From: Solibacillus isronensis
GTDB lineage: Bacteria > Bacillota > Bacilli > Bacillales_A > Planococcaceae
Assembly (NCBI RefSeq): GCF_023715405.1
Contig: NZ_JAMBOC010000001.1
Location: 1,116,001 to 1,180,000 of the forward strand
DNA length: 64,000 bases
Direction of reading: 5' to 3'
This document shows, piece by piece, positions 1-8,757 of the stretch. The position numbers and the translations under genes were made by a program. The first letter of the stretch is position 1. Each line of letters begins with the position of its first letter. The notes beneath the pieces were generated by a model. That model was given only the letters and a program-made list of their open reading frames with translations, had not been told where the DNA came from and searched no databases.

Positions 1-2353
1 GGCCACGTACTTTTATAGCCGGCTGCAGTAATTTCCCTTTATGATAAGCCAGGAAATCAAATGGCTTAATAACAATGCCTTCATGACCATTTTCAGTCAT
101 GTCCTTCCACCAATTTATTACTTCCTGTTCATCCTGCTCGCTTTCAATCAAACGGTATTCTGTCGCTATAAATAGCGAGCTGTTTTCGGCCAAATACGCA
201 TTCATTTTCATATGCCAGCTATGAGACTGGTGGAAGTTTGCTGATGAGCTATGTGCAAGAATATGGAACGGTGCTATTTGTATGCCTGAAAGCTCATTTG
301 TTGGCCAGCAATAGTTTTTGAAAACCGCATCGAAGCGTGCAGCATTTTTATATTTATCGGTATATTCCTCCATCCAGCTCGTCACGTCCACATGCTCTGT
401 TGCTTTCAACTTTTCGATAAGTTTATAGCGATCCATCAACGCATTTTCAGCGACCGTTTCATATTGTTGATCGATTAAGCTTTGTGCTTTTAAATTCCAT
501 GGTAATATTTCGGCATCCATTAAGACGAAATTTGTATTAAATTGCTCGAAGTAATTTTTACCGACTAGCTCAGCATGAATATTCTCCACCATCTGTTGCT
601 GCTCTTTTTGTTCAAAGAAGGCGCGGCCTGTACGAGTTGTAATGTAGCCCAGACTATCACTGTTAATGAGCTCTTTTGCAACTTCTTTATTTTTTGCAAT
701 AAAGATAACAGCGCGGCTACCCATATGCTTCTTCTGGGCAATCAATTTTTGAATACCGTTTTTCTTATAGTAATGAAAAGCATCTGCAGGGTGTTCCAAG
801 TAATCCGGTAACGCAGATGTTTGGGGAGTTGGACTCATTGTTGGCGGAATGTAAATTACCTGCTCCAAGGGCAATGTATAGTGAGAAAATGTATCCATTG
901 CTGCCAATGCATTTTCTCTCGGGATTGTTATTTGATCCCCGCTCGTTGTATGAACCGCAAAGCCATTTATAAATTGTGCAACATTTGGCGGACTAAACCG
1001 CTTATTTTTCGCCTCTAAAATAGGGTTTTCCTCAGTCCCGGCATAATTCGCGAATGCCTTAACACTTTTTAATGTCTGCTCAGGATATTGAAATGCCGTA
1101 AGCTCCCCGCCAAATACAACACCTTGGTCAATATTAATTGTTCGGTTTGCTTTAAACGGCTGTACTTTCACGTCATGTCCCCAAATGATCAGTTCGCTCG
1201 TTTTATGCTGCGAGAACCAATCACCGCGAACAGGCTTACTGGAGCTGTCCGTTTGCTGAATATCACCGTATCGACAAAAATCAGATATGCGTTTAGATTC
1301 CTTCCCGGTGTAATGGTCCTTAATGCCGGCGTGTGTAACAACAGCTTTTGTCATATTATTTTTCGTTAAAATATAATGTGACGGTGCTTTTAAAAGCATG
1401 TTAGCAAATTGTTCTTTTAGTGCCTTAGCAGCCTCTTCGCCATGCACCTTCTCATACTCGGTAAATTCTTGCTCGACAAGTTCATCCCCATGATTTAGAG
1501 ATACATTTTTCCCGTCCAACCAGCGCGCTAATTTCCAGCCATGATTGCTGTCTGTCATATAGCTTAATCCTGCTTCAATCTGATTCAACCAAAATTGCAT
1601 TGTTTCAATTGATTTAGGGCCGCGGCTCATAATGTCGCCGACAGAAATTAACCGGCGTCCAGTTGGGTGAACATATACATCGCCGCGCTGCTCATATCCA
1701 AGATCCTTCAAGAGCACAAGCATCTCATCATAGCAGCCGTGAATATCCCCGATAATATCAAAACCGCTTTCGATTTCTAAACAAAGCTTATTCGGTTCTC
1801 GCACTATCTCGATTCTTTCGTCATTTACTTTATAAATTTTGGCGAATGGCTCTTTCTTTATTGTTTTCAACTCATATTTCAACGTATTAAATTGCTGCAG
1901 CACACGTTTACGACCTCTAGGGTTATCACGCAATACATCACGTGCAAGCAGCTGCTCTTTTGTTGTATTCAAAATTAGCGCTAAAACAGGTACATGTTGA
2001 CGTTTAGCAATTTCAAAATATTTGGCACGTTCAAAGCCGCGTAAATTTGTGGCATCAATTATCGATACTTTATTTAGCTTTGCACGGGCTTCCACAACCG
2101 TATGAAGCACATGAAACGCCTGCTCTGAAATACGCTGATATTCTTCATAAACAATATCCTCATCATCTTTAGATACCGCTGTAAAATCGATGAAATCTAT
2201 ATCCGCCACAAGCCGACGATAGTAGTCAGAGCTAATGATCTCGCTTTCAAGGAGCTGACCTGAATCGACTAATGATTGCAGTAATGTGGATTTCCCGCTA
2301 TTTGATGGCCCTATTACAAGTACGATGGCCCCGTTTGGAAGTTTAAATTGCAT
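1..2353 (-). CDS. pnkp: Polynucleotide kinase-phosphatase-ligase Pnkp of bacterial RNA repair (C-terminus beyond the window)
   Basis: Reading from 2353 leftward gives about 784 residues with no stop, so the gene runs off the left edge; known bacterial Pnkp proteins are about 850-870 residues, so only the tail is missing. Three modules are visible in order: a kinase P-loop GPSNSGKST at residues 15-23; a calcineurin-like phosphatase starting GDIHGCYDE near residue 202; and a ligase/adenylyltransferase with motif I KHMGSRA (Lys near residue 542) and a later EGIVIKP motif. In the known family Pnkp heals 5'-OH and 2',3'-phosphate RNA ends and seals them together with Hen1. The ATG has AAGGAG upstream and overlaps the end of hen1 by 11 bp, so the two are translationally coupled. 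Identification is firm from the motifs and the partner. Confidence 0.95.
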   Translation of the reverse strand, partial: MQFKLPNGAIVLVIGPSNSGKSTLLQSLVDSGQLLESEIISSDYYRRLVADIDFIDFTAVSKDDEDIVYEEYQRISEQAFHVLHTVVEARAKLNKVSIIDATNLRGFERAKYFEIAKRQHVPVLALILNTTKEQLLARDVLRDNPRGRKRVLQQFNTLKYELKTIKKEPFAKIYKVNDERIEIVREPNKLCLEIESGFDIIGDIHGCYDEMLVLLKDLGYEQRGDVYVHPTGRRLISVGDIMSRGPKSIETMQFWLNQIEAGLSYMTDSNHGWKLARWLDGKNVSLNHGDELVEQEFTEYEKVHGEEAAKALKEQFANMLLKAPSHYILTKNNMTKAVVTHAGIKDHYTGKESKRISDFCRYGDIQQTDSSSKPVRGDWFSQHKTSELIIWGHDVKVQPFKANRTINIDQGVVFGGELTAFQYPEQTLKSVKAFANYAGTEENPILEAKNKRFSPPNVAQFINGFAVHTTSGDQITIPRENALAAMDTFSHYTLPLEQVIYIPPTMSPTPQTSALPDYLEHPADAFHYYKKNGIQKLIAQKKHMGSRAVIFIAKNKEVAKELINSDSLGYITTRTGRAFFEQKEQQQMVENIHAELVGKNYFEQFNTNFVLMDAEILPWNLKAQSLIDQQYETVAENALMDRYKLIEKLKATEHVDVTSWMEEYTDKYKNAARFDAVFKNYCWPTNELSGIQIAPFHILAHSSSANFHQSHSWHMKMNAYLAENSSLFIATEYRLIESEQDEQEVINWWKDMTENGHEGIVIKPFDFLAYHKGKLLQPAIKVRG

Positions 2354-3632
2354 GTGAATCTCTCCTTGTCATGATACACATTTGAGTAGGAGCACCATAT
2401 TGTTCATGTACAGAACCGATCCCTTCAAATTGTAAATCATAGTTTGGCGCAACTGCTTTACACCATGCCTCAAACTGCTTGCGATTCCATTCAAAGCGGT
2501 GATCATCGTGGCGCATATCTTCAAGTTCGTAAACCGTATTATACTCTGCGTTTGGTGTCGTAATAATTAAATGCTTAGGCGTATAATTTTGTGTGATGAG
2601 CTGCATCATTTGAGGCAGTCGTTCCTCATTTATATGTTCAATAACCTCGCATAAAATAAAGACATCCGCCTCTGTAAACTCTTTATCTTCATAGTAAAGT
2701 GATCCCCACTTAATAATAGGTCTTGTAGCAAATTGCTGATCGGCAAAACGTTTTTGCATTTTAGCAAGTGCATGATTACTAGGATCGACACTGTACAGTT
2801 TTTTAATCGTATCGATATGCGCAAGAAGCATCGATAACTTTCCTTCTCCTGCCCCCATATCGATAACCGTTTTAGGTTTTAATGCTGTAACTGCCTCGGC
2901 AATTGTTTCATAGCGACGCGTATTTAAAGATGGTTTATCGACTTTTTGCTCATTCTCTTCTGTCATGTACAATTGTTTAAAGCGCAATGCTTTTTTGTAA
3001 ATAAATTCACGCATCGGATGAGTTTCAAGCCAGCCCTCACCGTAGTTTTCTATACGCTCCCGCTCGGCTTCATCAATAAAATAATGCTTATAGTCATCCA
3101 TAACCGGGATTAATATAAAAATTTGCTGTAGTGCTTTCTTTAACGTAATGGTATTTGCAAGCGTTAAGAATCGTGCGCGTTTAGCGTCAGTCATTGTGTT
3201 AATCGTTACTTCATAGCCTAACGGTTCCCATAAATTTCGGAGTTCCTCGTCTGTGAGCTTTGATGAAATTGGACCAAACTCAAATGTAAACGGAAAGTCC
3301 ATTGCTGCAAATTGTAAATATTCTTCTTTAGGCTTTCCGTTCAGCGCTGTGCCTAAAGCTGAACGAATAAGCGATAAGAAAATGGTACTTACAGCAAATT
3401 CACGGTCATTAATGTAATGGGTAATATCAAACGCTTCATTGTCTTTTACAAGCGCCAATGAATCAGGTGTAACAAAGATGGAAGCGTATAATTCGTCATC
3501 TGTCATTTTATGATATACAAATCGTACTGCGTGCCCTTTTACTTTGCGCTCATAAACGGTAGCCGGGTTTTTCGCCAGTAAATGTGAAATTGCTCTCGCA
3601 TGCGGATTTTTCGTGTAAATAGATAATTGCAT
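2343..3632 (-). CDS. hen1: Hen1, 3'-terminal RNA ribose 2'-O-methyltransferase
   Basis: The 429-residue protein has an N-terminal Hen1-L region that supports the ligase partner and a C-terminal Rossmann methyltransferase. The SAM motif reads VIDMGAGEGKL; the metal-binding residues of Hen1 are seen as EVIEH and in MRHDDHRFEW, which holds the HxxH pattern. In the family the enzyme marks the 3' end of broken RNA with a 2'-O-methyl group before sealing, which stops repeat cleavage at the same site. AAAAGGAG lies 13 nt upstream of the ATG. It is the first gene of the two-gene unit with pnkp; a palindromic terminator of the neighbouring sirtuin unit separates it from upstream genes. Confidence 0.93.
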   Translation of the reverse strand: MQLSIYTKNPHARAISHLLAKNPATVYERKVKGHAVRFVYHKMTDDELYASIFVTPDSLALVKDNEAFDITHYINDREFAVSTIFLSLIRSALGTALNGKPKEEYLQFAAMDFPFTFEFGPISSKLTDEELRNLWEPLGYEVTINTMTDAKRARFLTLANTITLKKALQQIFILIPVMDDYKHYFIDEAERERIENYGEGWLETHPMREFIYKKALRFKQLYMTEENEQKVDKPSLNTRRYETIAEAVTALKPKTVIDMGAGEGKLSMLLAHIDTIKKLYSVDPSNHALAKMQKRFADQQFATRPIIKWGSLYYEDKEFTEADVFILCEVIEHINEERLPQMMQLITQNYTPKHLIITTPNAEYNTVYELEDMRHDDHRFEWNRKQFEAWCKAVAPNYDLQFEGIGSVHEQYGAPTQMCIMTRRDSHAI

Positions 3633-3746
3633 AATGTTACATATTCTCCTTTTAGGGATAATTACTAAATTCTATTATAAAGGAGTGCTTGAGTAAATGT
3701 TTGTAAATTTGCAATTTGTTGTTTATAGCTTTCATTACTGCCAAAG

Positions 3747-3776
3747 TAAAAAGCCTGCATTTTCATACAGGCTTTG
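3747..3776 (-). terminator. Intrinsic terminator after the sirtuin gene
   Basis: Stem AAAGCCTG/CAGGCTTT (3750-3757 with 3768-3775) is followed on the minus strand by a short T run. It ends the EamA-M20-sirtuin unit just after its stop codon. Confidence 0.8.
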
Positions 3777-4508
3777 TTATAACTTTTTGAAATCCCCCAA
3801 CTCTCGATGAACATCCGCCAAAATCTCCCCGGCCGACCCTTCCAACACTAAATCAAAAGAATAATGTAAGCTCGTGGATGTTTGCTCGCGGTTAATATAG
3901 ACGAGCTTCCCTTTCGACATGCTCGGCAACTGATTGACAGGGTATACTTCCAAACTTGTGCCGATCACTATGACAAGATCTGCCTCGTGTATTTCGTGTA
4001 GCGTACGTTCCCATGCCTCTGTCGGTAATGTTTCACCAAACAGCACTACATTCGGTCGTAATTTCCCCGAACAATATGTGCAAATACTGTTATTCAAAAA
4101 CTGCTCTTTTCCATGGGGTTTGCCGCATTTTTGACAGCGAATTGACACGATATTGCCATGAAGTTCCGCTACATTTTTACTTCCGGCCTGCTGGTGAAGC
4201 TGGTCGACATTTTGGGTTGCGATAAGCGAAACAAGTCCGCGCTTTTCGAAGTCCGCCAATATTAGATGTCCTTGATGGGGTTTGCAATTGACCAATGCGG
4301 TAATCCTCATCTGGTAAAACTCACGGAACTGTTCATAGTTCTTTTGCAGACTTTCTGTAGAGGCAACAATACGTGGATCGATATTTTGCCACAAGCCTGT
4401 TGACGAGCGAAAATCCGGTATGCCCGATTCAGTCGACATCCCCGCACCTGTCAGCACGACCGTACGATTCGATTCTTTTATCAAGTGAGCCAGTGTTTCA
4501 GCCGTCAT
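3777..4508 (-). CDS. cobB: NAD-dependent protein deacylase, sirtuin family
   Basis: The 243-residue sirtuin carries the NAD-binding motif GAGMSTESGIPDFRS near the N-terminus, QNVDQLHQQAG and the catalytic HG, a zinc site made of CQKCG and CTYCSG, and a late GTSLEVYP motif. Sirtuins remove acyl groups from lysines using NAD+ and release nicotinamide; the likely compartment is the cytoplasm. The start at 4508 is chosen because GGAGG lies 9 nt upstream; a longer reading to 4535 lacks a good site. The gene overlaps the end of the M20 peptidase by 11 bp, so the two are probably coupled. Nothing in the sequence shows a specific substrate. Confidence 0.92.
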   Translation of the reverse strand: MTAETLAHLIKESNRTVVLTGAGMSTESGIPDFRSSTGLWQNIDPRIVASTESLQKNYEQFREFYQMRITALVNCKPHQGHLILADFEKRGLVSLIATQNVDQLHQQAGSKNVAELHGNIVSIRCQKCGKPHGKEQFLNNSICTYCSGKLRPNVVLFGETLPTEAWERTLHEIHEADLVIVIGTSLEVYPVNQLPSMSKGKLVYINREQTSTSLHYSFDLVLEGSAGEILADVHRELGDFKKL

Positions 4509-5655
4509 TTCGATTTCCCTCCATCTCAATTTCATTCACAACTTCCAGCAATGTATTCGTAAAAAGTGCAAAACGTTCAATGATATGCTCTTTTAAAATA
4601 TGCTCATGTTCTGCGTGAATACCGTCCCCAACTAGTCCAAGACCATCCAATGTTGGCGTGTATAACGACGTGAAATTGCCGTCGCTTGCACCGCCGACTG
4701 ACGCTTCATCTACATCAAAACCAAGTTCCTCCGCCTCTTCCTGCGCAATTTCGAACAATTCTTCGCTGTCTTCATCACGTTCCATCGGCGGCCGGTTAAC
4801 TCCCCCATCGATTTCGATTTTCGTACGCTGATCATATGGTTTAAGCTCTTCAAAATAATCGTCGATACGTTCCTGCTCTGTGCGAGTAACCGATCGGACA
4901 TCGACTCCTACGTGCGCTTCATCAGGTACGACATTCAGTTTACCGCCGCCCTGAATCATACCGACATTCAGCGTTGTCCCCTTCTCGTAATCGTTGAGTG
5001 CATCAATATTCAGGATTTGCCTTGCTGCTTCCGTAATCGCACTGACACCATCCCGCGGATTATTGCCCGCATGCGATGCTAACCCTCGAATGTTCAGTAA
5101 ATACCTGGATGTCCCTTTCCGCGCAATTTTCAGTTCACCCGAAACAGTAACAGCAGGCTCCAATATAAAAGCCGCCACCGACTTTTTTGCTTCTTCTTCG
5201 ATTAGCGCTCTGGATGTAGGGCTTCCAATTTCTTCGTCGCTGTTCAGGAAAAAAACAACCCGCCGCTTCAAAGGTAGATTCATTTTTTGAACATATTTAA
5301 AAAACCAGATAGCACTGACGAGACCTGATTTCATATCCAAAATACCAGGACCAAAAATTTTATCTTCTTCCTCCCGGTACGGTAAAGCCCCTTTATCCCA
5401 AACGGTATCATAGTGACCGATCATTAAAATCTGTTCGGTTCCTTCGCCCATTTCAAAGCGGAGATGATTGCCGTTATGCTCCATCGCATATTCCGTTGCC
5501 TTTACATGAAAATAGTCATAAAACATCGACTGTAGTACATCTTTGCATAGATCAAGCAACTCTTTGTTTTGCGAAGGTGAATCGGCTAATACTAAGCGTT
5601 TAATATCATCTTTTATATCCTTTTCATGCAATGTAAAAAAATCGAATGCTTCCAT
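4498..5655 (-). CDS. M20 family metallopeptidase, glutamate carboxypeptidase (CPG2)-like
   Basis: The 385-residue protein shows the M20 dinuclear zinc pattern: GHYDTVWDKG (His, catalytic Asp), GPGILDMKSG (bridging Asp), NSDEEIGS (general base Glu and metal Glu) and a C-terminal GIHAEHE. A dimerisation domain sits between about 190 and 290. The closest recognisable group is the carboxypeptidase G2-like branch, which removes C-terminal glutamate or cuts related amide bonds; the substrate is not visible here. AAGGAGG is 7 nt before the chosen ATG at 5655; the longer reading to 5685 has no such site. No signal peptide, so cytoplasmic. It overlaps the sirtuin and follows the EamA exporter. Confidence 0.88.
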   Translation of the reverse strand: MEAFDFFTLHEKDIKDDIKRLVLADSPSQNKELLDLCKDVLQSMFYDYFHVKATEYAMEHNGNHLRFEMGEGTEQILMIGHYDTVWDKGALPYREEEDKIFGPGILDMKSGLVSAIWFFKYVQKMNLPLKRRVVFFLNSDEEIGSPTSRALIEEEAKKSVAAFILEPAVTVSGELKIARKGTSRYLLNIRGLASHAGNNPRDGVSAITEAARQILNIDALNDYEKGTTLNVGMIQGGGKLNVVPDEAHVGVDVRSVTRTEQERIDDYFEELKPYDQRTKIEIDGGVNRPPMERDEDSEELFEIAQEEAEELGFDVDEASVGGASDGNFTSLYTPTLDGLGLVGDGIHAEHEHILKEHIIERFALFTNTLLEVVNEIEMEGNRNDG

Positions 5656-5683
5656 AACAACGCCTCCTTCGTTTTCTATACCC

Positions 5684-5710
5684 AAAAATGCCTAAGTGAC
5701 ATTCACTTAG
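5684..5710 (-). terminator. Hairpin with T run at the end of the EamA gene
   Basis: Stem CTAAGTGA/TCACTTAG (5692-5699 with 5703-5710) contains the EamA stop region and is followed by TTTTT on the minus strand. It lies 29 bp upstream of the M20 start, so it may be a partial terminator inside the unit. Confidence 0.6.
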
Positions 5711-6618
5711 ACATTCGAAGTGGGAGACTTTTTGCTCCCGGCAATTGATAAATAGGCGACAAATACTAGCATTAATAAAATACCGACATACTGCCAGTTA
5801 TACAATGTCGCACCGAGCCAGACAACGGAAATCGCCATTGCCGTCAACGGTTCGAAACTCGATAAAATACTCGTTTCAACTGGTGATATGTATTTCAGGC
5901 TTGTTAAAAATAAAATATAGGCGAAGGATCCCAAAATGCCCGTAGCAATAATGATGACTACATTTACCGGTTCCAGCAGCAACAGCCATTGCCCCGGTTT
6001 CCAAAGCTGTCCCGTTACCGAAAATATAAGCCCGCCTATGATCATACCCCAGCCGATTATAATGATTACCCCTACTTCAGCCATTAACCGAGCAGGATAC
6101 AGTGTATAAAATGCATACGTAAATCCTAACAGCAGTCCCCATACAAGCGCTTCATTGCTTACAAGTAACCCAGAAACCGAGCCATTTGTCAGCAATAGAA
6201 ACAGCCCGACAAGCGTACCGCAAATACCGATCAGTTGACTGCTTGGTGGAAGAACCTTCCCAATAATCGATGTATAAATGACGATGAAGATGGGCGCTAA
6301 AAACTGCAGTAGTGTTGCAATTATCGCATTGCTCACTTCAATCGACTTTACAAACGTAAATTGTAACCCTACCATTCCGATTACACTGAAAACAAGTAAT
6401 TGTACGGAATGGTTCCGGTTTTTCCAAATGGAGAATATCGATTTTTTCTGCATAGCTGCAATGCCAAGTATTAAAATGCCTGCGATCGTTAATCGTACTG
6501 CAAGCATAAACTCTGCGGTCATTGCTGTATTTTGCAGGAGCCATTCCATCATTGGACCGGTAGCCCCCCAAAACATCGAGCCTACTATTATCATCGCTAT
6601 GCCTTTCAATCGTTCCAC
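5707..6618 (-). CDS. EamA/DMT-superfamily membrane transporter
   Basis: The 303-residue protein is strongly hydrophobic with about ten predicted membrane segments in two repeated EamA halves, the usual layout of drug/metabolite exporters of the DMT superfamily. The N-terminus MERLKGIAMIIVGSMFWGATGP is typical of the first helix. The start codon is GTG at 6618 with AAGAAGGT upstream. Exported substrate cannot be read from the sequence; relatives export amino acids or other small metabolites. It is the first gene before the M20 peptidase, from which it is separated by 51 bp and a hairpin. Confidence 0.85.
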   Translation of the reverse strand: MERLKGIAMIIVGSMFWGATGPMMEWLLQNTAMTAEFMLAVRLTIAGILILGIAAMQKKSIFSIWKNRNHSVQLLVFSVIGMVGLQFTFVKSIEVSNAIIATLLQFLAPIFIVIYTSIIGKVLPPSSQLIGICGTLVGLFLLLTNGSVSGLLVSNEALVWGLLLGFTYAFYTLYPARLMAEVGVIIIIGWGMIIGGLIFSVTGQLWKPGQWLLLLEPVNVVIIIATGILGSFAYILFLTSLKYISPVETSILSSFEPLTAMAISVVWLGATLYNWQYVGILLMLVFVAYLSIAGSKKSPTSNV

Positions 6619-6693
6619 AACTACTACCTTCTTCCAACGTTCTAATCATAATCAAATTTTATCATGATTCCATTGTCGGGAATATAGTATTTA

Positions 6694-7011
6694 TTATTTG
6701 ATTAGCTCAATCCAGCCACTTTCTTTAATCGTTACACGGGGTGATGCATACTTTGGGGGTTCGTAGGAAAATACGGTTTTATCAAAATCATCCTTTACTA
6801 CAAACACATTTAAAAACTGTATTTCATTAATTAATTTTCGGATATGTGCCTTATCATACATATCGCTTTTTTCATTCATTAATATCAGCAGTTCATTCTT
6901 TATACTCAATACGTCCCGTTCATTTGCTCTGCGTATAACACTTTTCGGCATTTTAAGAAATTCGTCGATTTTCATTAAGTTCTTTTCCATCTTTGTCTTC
7001 CCTTCCCTCAT
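6694..7011 (-). CDS. Hypothetical protein, 105 residues
   Basis: I do not recognise this protein. It is charged and soluble, with a helical N-terminal half rich in Lys, Glu and Leu and a C-terminal part containing YEPPKYASPRVTIKESGW. There are no cysteines or obvious catalytic motifs, no signal peptide and no membrane segment. Two starts are possible: 7011 and an internal ATG at 6990 (MEKNLMKIDEF), with GGGAAGG upstream of the latter at a loose distance. It stands alone between the EamA gene and a 316-bp gap. Confidence 0.6.
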   Translation of the reverse strand: MREGKTKMEKNLMKIDEFLKMPKSVIRRANERDVLSIKNELLILMNEKSDMYDKAHIRKLINEIQFLNVFVVKDDFDKTVFSYEPPKYASPRVTIKESGWIELIK

Positions 7012-7280
7012 GGCAATACTTGTGTAAATCTTCTTTTGTTGTTATTTACCCAATTTCACCAAATTCACCCCTAATTAATCACCAAGAGGAAATTTTAGAC
7101 CGCTTATTTGCCTAATATAACAAGCTTTTAAATTGAATGTTAATTCGTATTTTTGAATATATATTTATCGAATATTAGGTGTATGCCACAATAGATGGTA
7201 GCCCCCAACCCTCCTATAATTGAAAATATTAAAAGATTGGCATTTCAAAAAAAGTAAAGGGCGTTCGGAAAAATGATAAA
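7012..7280. other. Intergenic stretch without recognised genes
   Basis: AT-rich sequence between the small unknown gene and the TelA terminator. No coding potential with a ribosome binding site, no recognised RNA and no strong promoter pair was seen. Confidence 0.6.
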
Positions 7281-7309
7281 AGGCATCGAGCAAAGGTTGC
7301 TCGATGCCT
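7281..7309 (-). terminator. Strong intrinsic terminator after the TelA-like gene
   Basis: A 13-bp perfect stem AGGCATCGAGCAA/TTGCTCGATGCCT with loop AGG lies 18 bp after the stop codon. The minus-strand T run following it is short (TTTTATC). Confidence 0.85.
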
Positions 7310-7327
7310 GTAAGAATAATGTATTGA

Positions 7328-8479
7328 TTACATGCTCTTTAATTTTTCATATTCAAGCTGTAATTGTTCAATACGCTTACGACCTTCTTCACGATTGCGC
7401 ACTGTTTCTGCCTGAATTTGTTTTGTTTCTTCAATACCGGAAATGATCGTTTTCCACGTTGTTTCGATCGTTTCGACTTTGATGCTCGGACTGCCTGCCT
7501 GACGCGCAATGTTCACTGAATTTTGTCGCACATTTTCCGCGTTTCGTACAAGCATTTCATTTGTTCGACGGTCCAGTTCAGCCATCGAATCGGAAACAAG
7601 CTTTTGTCGCTGCATTGTAACGGCATGGATCAGACCTTGTTTGAAAATCGGAATTGTCGTCACGAATGCTGAGTTGATTTTTCCGATCAAATGGTTGTTC
7701 CCTTGCTGCATTAAACGAATTTGCGGCGCTGACTGGAATGAAACTTGCTGTGCCATTTCAAGATCGTAGCCTCGTTGCTCCAGTAACTCGATTCCGCGTG
7801 TAACCGTTTCAAGCTCCATAATTGCTTCATGGTCACCGGAATCCGCTTTCGCTGACAATGCCGGCAGTTGCTGTCGTAAATCATTTACTTTAATATCGAT
7901 TGCCGCAATATGCTCGCTTAACGTATGGAAGTAGTTTAAGTTCTCATCATACATTTGTTCCAGCTGCACCGTGTTTTGTTTCATTTCCACTTCATACTTC
8001 TGAATTTCGTTATAAACGACATCGACTTCTTTGTTCATCGTGTCATATTTAGATAAAATGCGCTCCAATTGCTCCTTGCTTTTTGAAAACAGTTTTTTCA
8101 GGAAGCCTTTTTTCTGCTCCTCCTGGAAATCCTGGGGATCAAAGCGGTCCATAATTTTATTTAAATTGTTTAGTAGTGTAGTTGATTTTTCCAAATTGCT
8201 TTGTTTAATTGTTGCAAGCATACGATCTGAAAACGTTGAAATGCCCTGAGCCGTTTCTTTACCGAATTCGAGAACCGCGATTTGGTTTTTCACGTCAATT
8301 TTTTCTGCAAGCTGCTGAACTTGCGGCTGTTGTTTTAATTGTTCCTGACGCTGACGGATTTGAGAAAGCTCCTGTTCCGAAACAAGTTGTTTTTGCGGTT
8401 GTTCGACTATATCAGTCGTCGGTGCCGGCTCTTGCTCAGCTCGTTTATTTAAATCATCAAATAATGGATTTTCAGCCAT
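7328..8479 (-). CDS. Toxic anion resistance protein, TelA/YceH family
   Basis: The 383-residue soluble protein has the helix-rich, coiled-coil character of the TelA family, with segments such as ISTFSDRMLATIKQ, a central DFQEEQKKGFLKKLFSK and a C-terminal TWKTIISGIEETKQIQAET. Family members were named for tellurite resistance and in Bacillus occur with TerD-type stress proteins; the molecular activity is unclear. The N-terminal 60 residues are Gln/Glu/Pro-rich and probably disordered. The start at 8479 has GGAGG nine nt upstream; the reading to 8494 does not. Here the gene stands alone, without ter genes next to it. Confidence 0.88.
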   Translation of the reverse strand: MAENPLFDDLNKRAEQEPAPTTDIVEQPQKQLVSEQELSQIRQRQEQLKQQPQVQQLAEKIDVKNQIAVLEFGKETAQGISTFSDRMLATIKQSNLEKSTTLLNNLNKIMDRFDPQDFQEEQKKGFLKKLFSKSKEQLERILSKYDTMNKEVDVVYNEIQKYEVEMKQNTVQLEQMYDENLNYFHTLSEHIAAIDIKVNDLRQQLPALSAKADSGDHEAIMELETVTRGIELLEQRGYDLEMAQQVSFQSAPQIRLMQQGNNHLIGKINSAFVTTIPIFKQGLIHAVTMQRQKLVSDSMAELDRRTNEMLVRNAENVRQNSVNIARQAGSPSIKVETIETTWKTIISGIEETKQIQAETVRNREEGRKRIEQLQLEYEKLKSM

Positions 8480-8624
8480 GTTCGATTCCTCCATTCTATG
8501 TATTACTAGTATTTACGTAAATTTTGATGAAAAGTTTCATGTTGTTGCTGCTAATTATAACGCAAAACATTGTGAATATTCTAATTTGAGGCTACCCAAA
8601 AATAAATGCATCGCTTTCAGACAA

Positions 8625-8655
8625 CAAAAAATGCCCTTTTATGCGCAAAAGGGCA
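8625..8655 (-). terminator. Intrinsic terminator after the DHA2 exporter
   Basis: Stem TGCCCTTTT/AAAAGGGCA (8632-8640 with 8647-8655) followed by a T run on the minus strand, about 100 bp after the MFS stop codon. Confidence 0.85.
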
Positions 8656-8757
8656 CTTTTTGTAAGTCTACTATTGGGGGAGAGACTTCACACCCACACA
8701 AGCTTTGCATGAGTCTAAAGATAAATTACCCCAAATCGTTCAACCTAAAACACTTTT

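Noticed and set aside
575..1369. Plus-strand frames inside the pnkp region
   Set aside because: They lie opposite a clear kinase-phosphatase-ligase reading frame and contain cysteine-rich, unstructured sequence.
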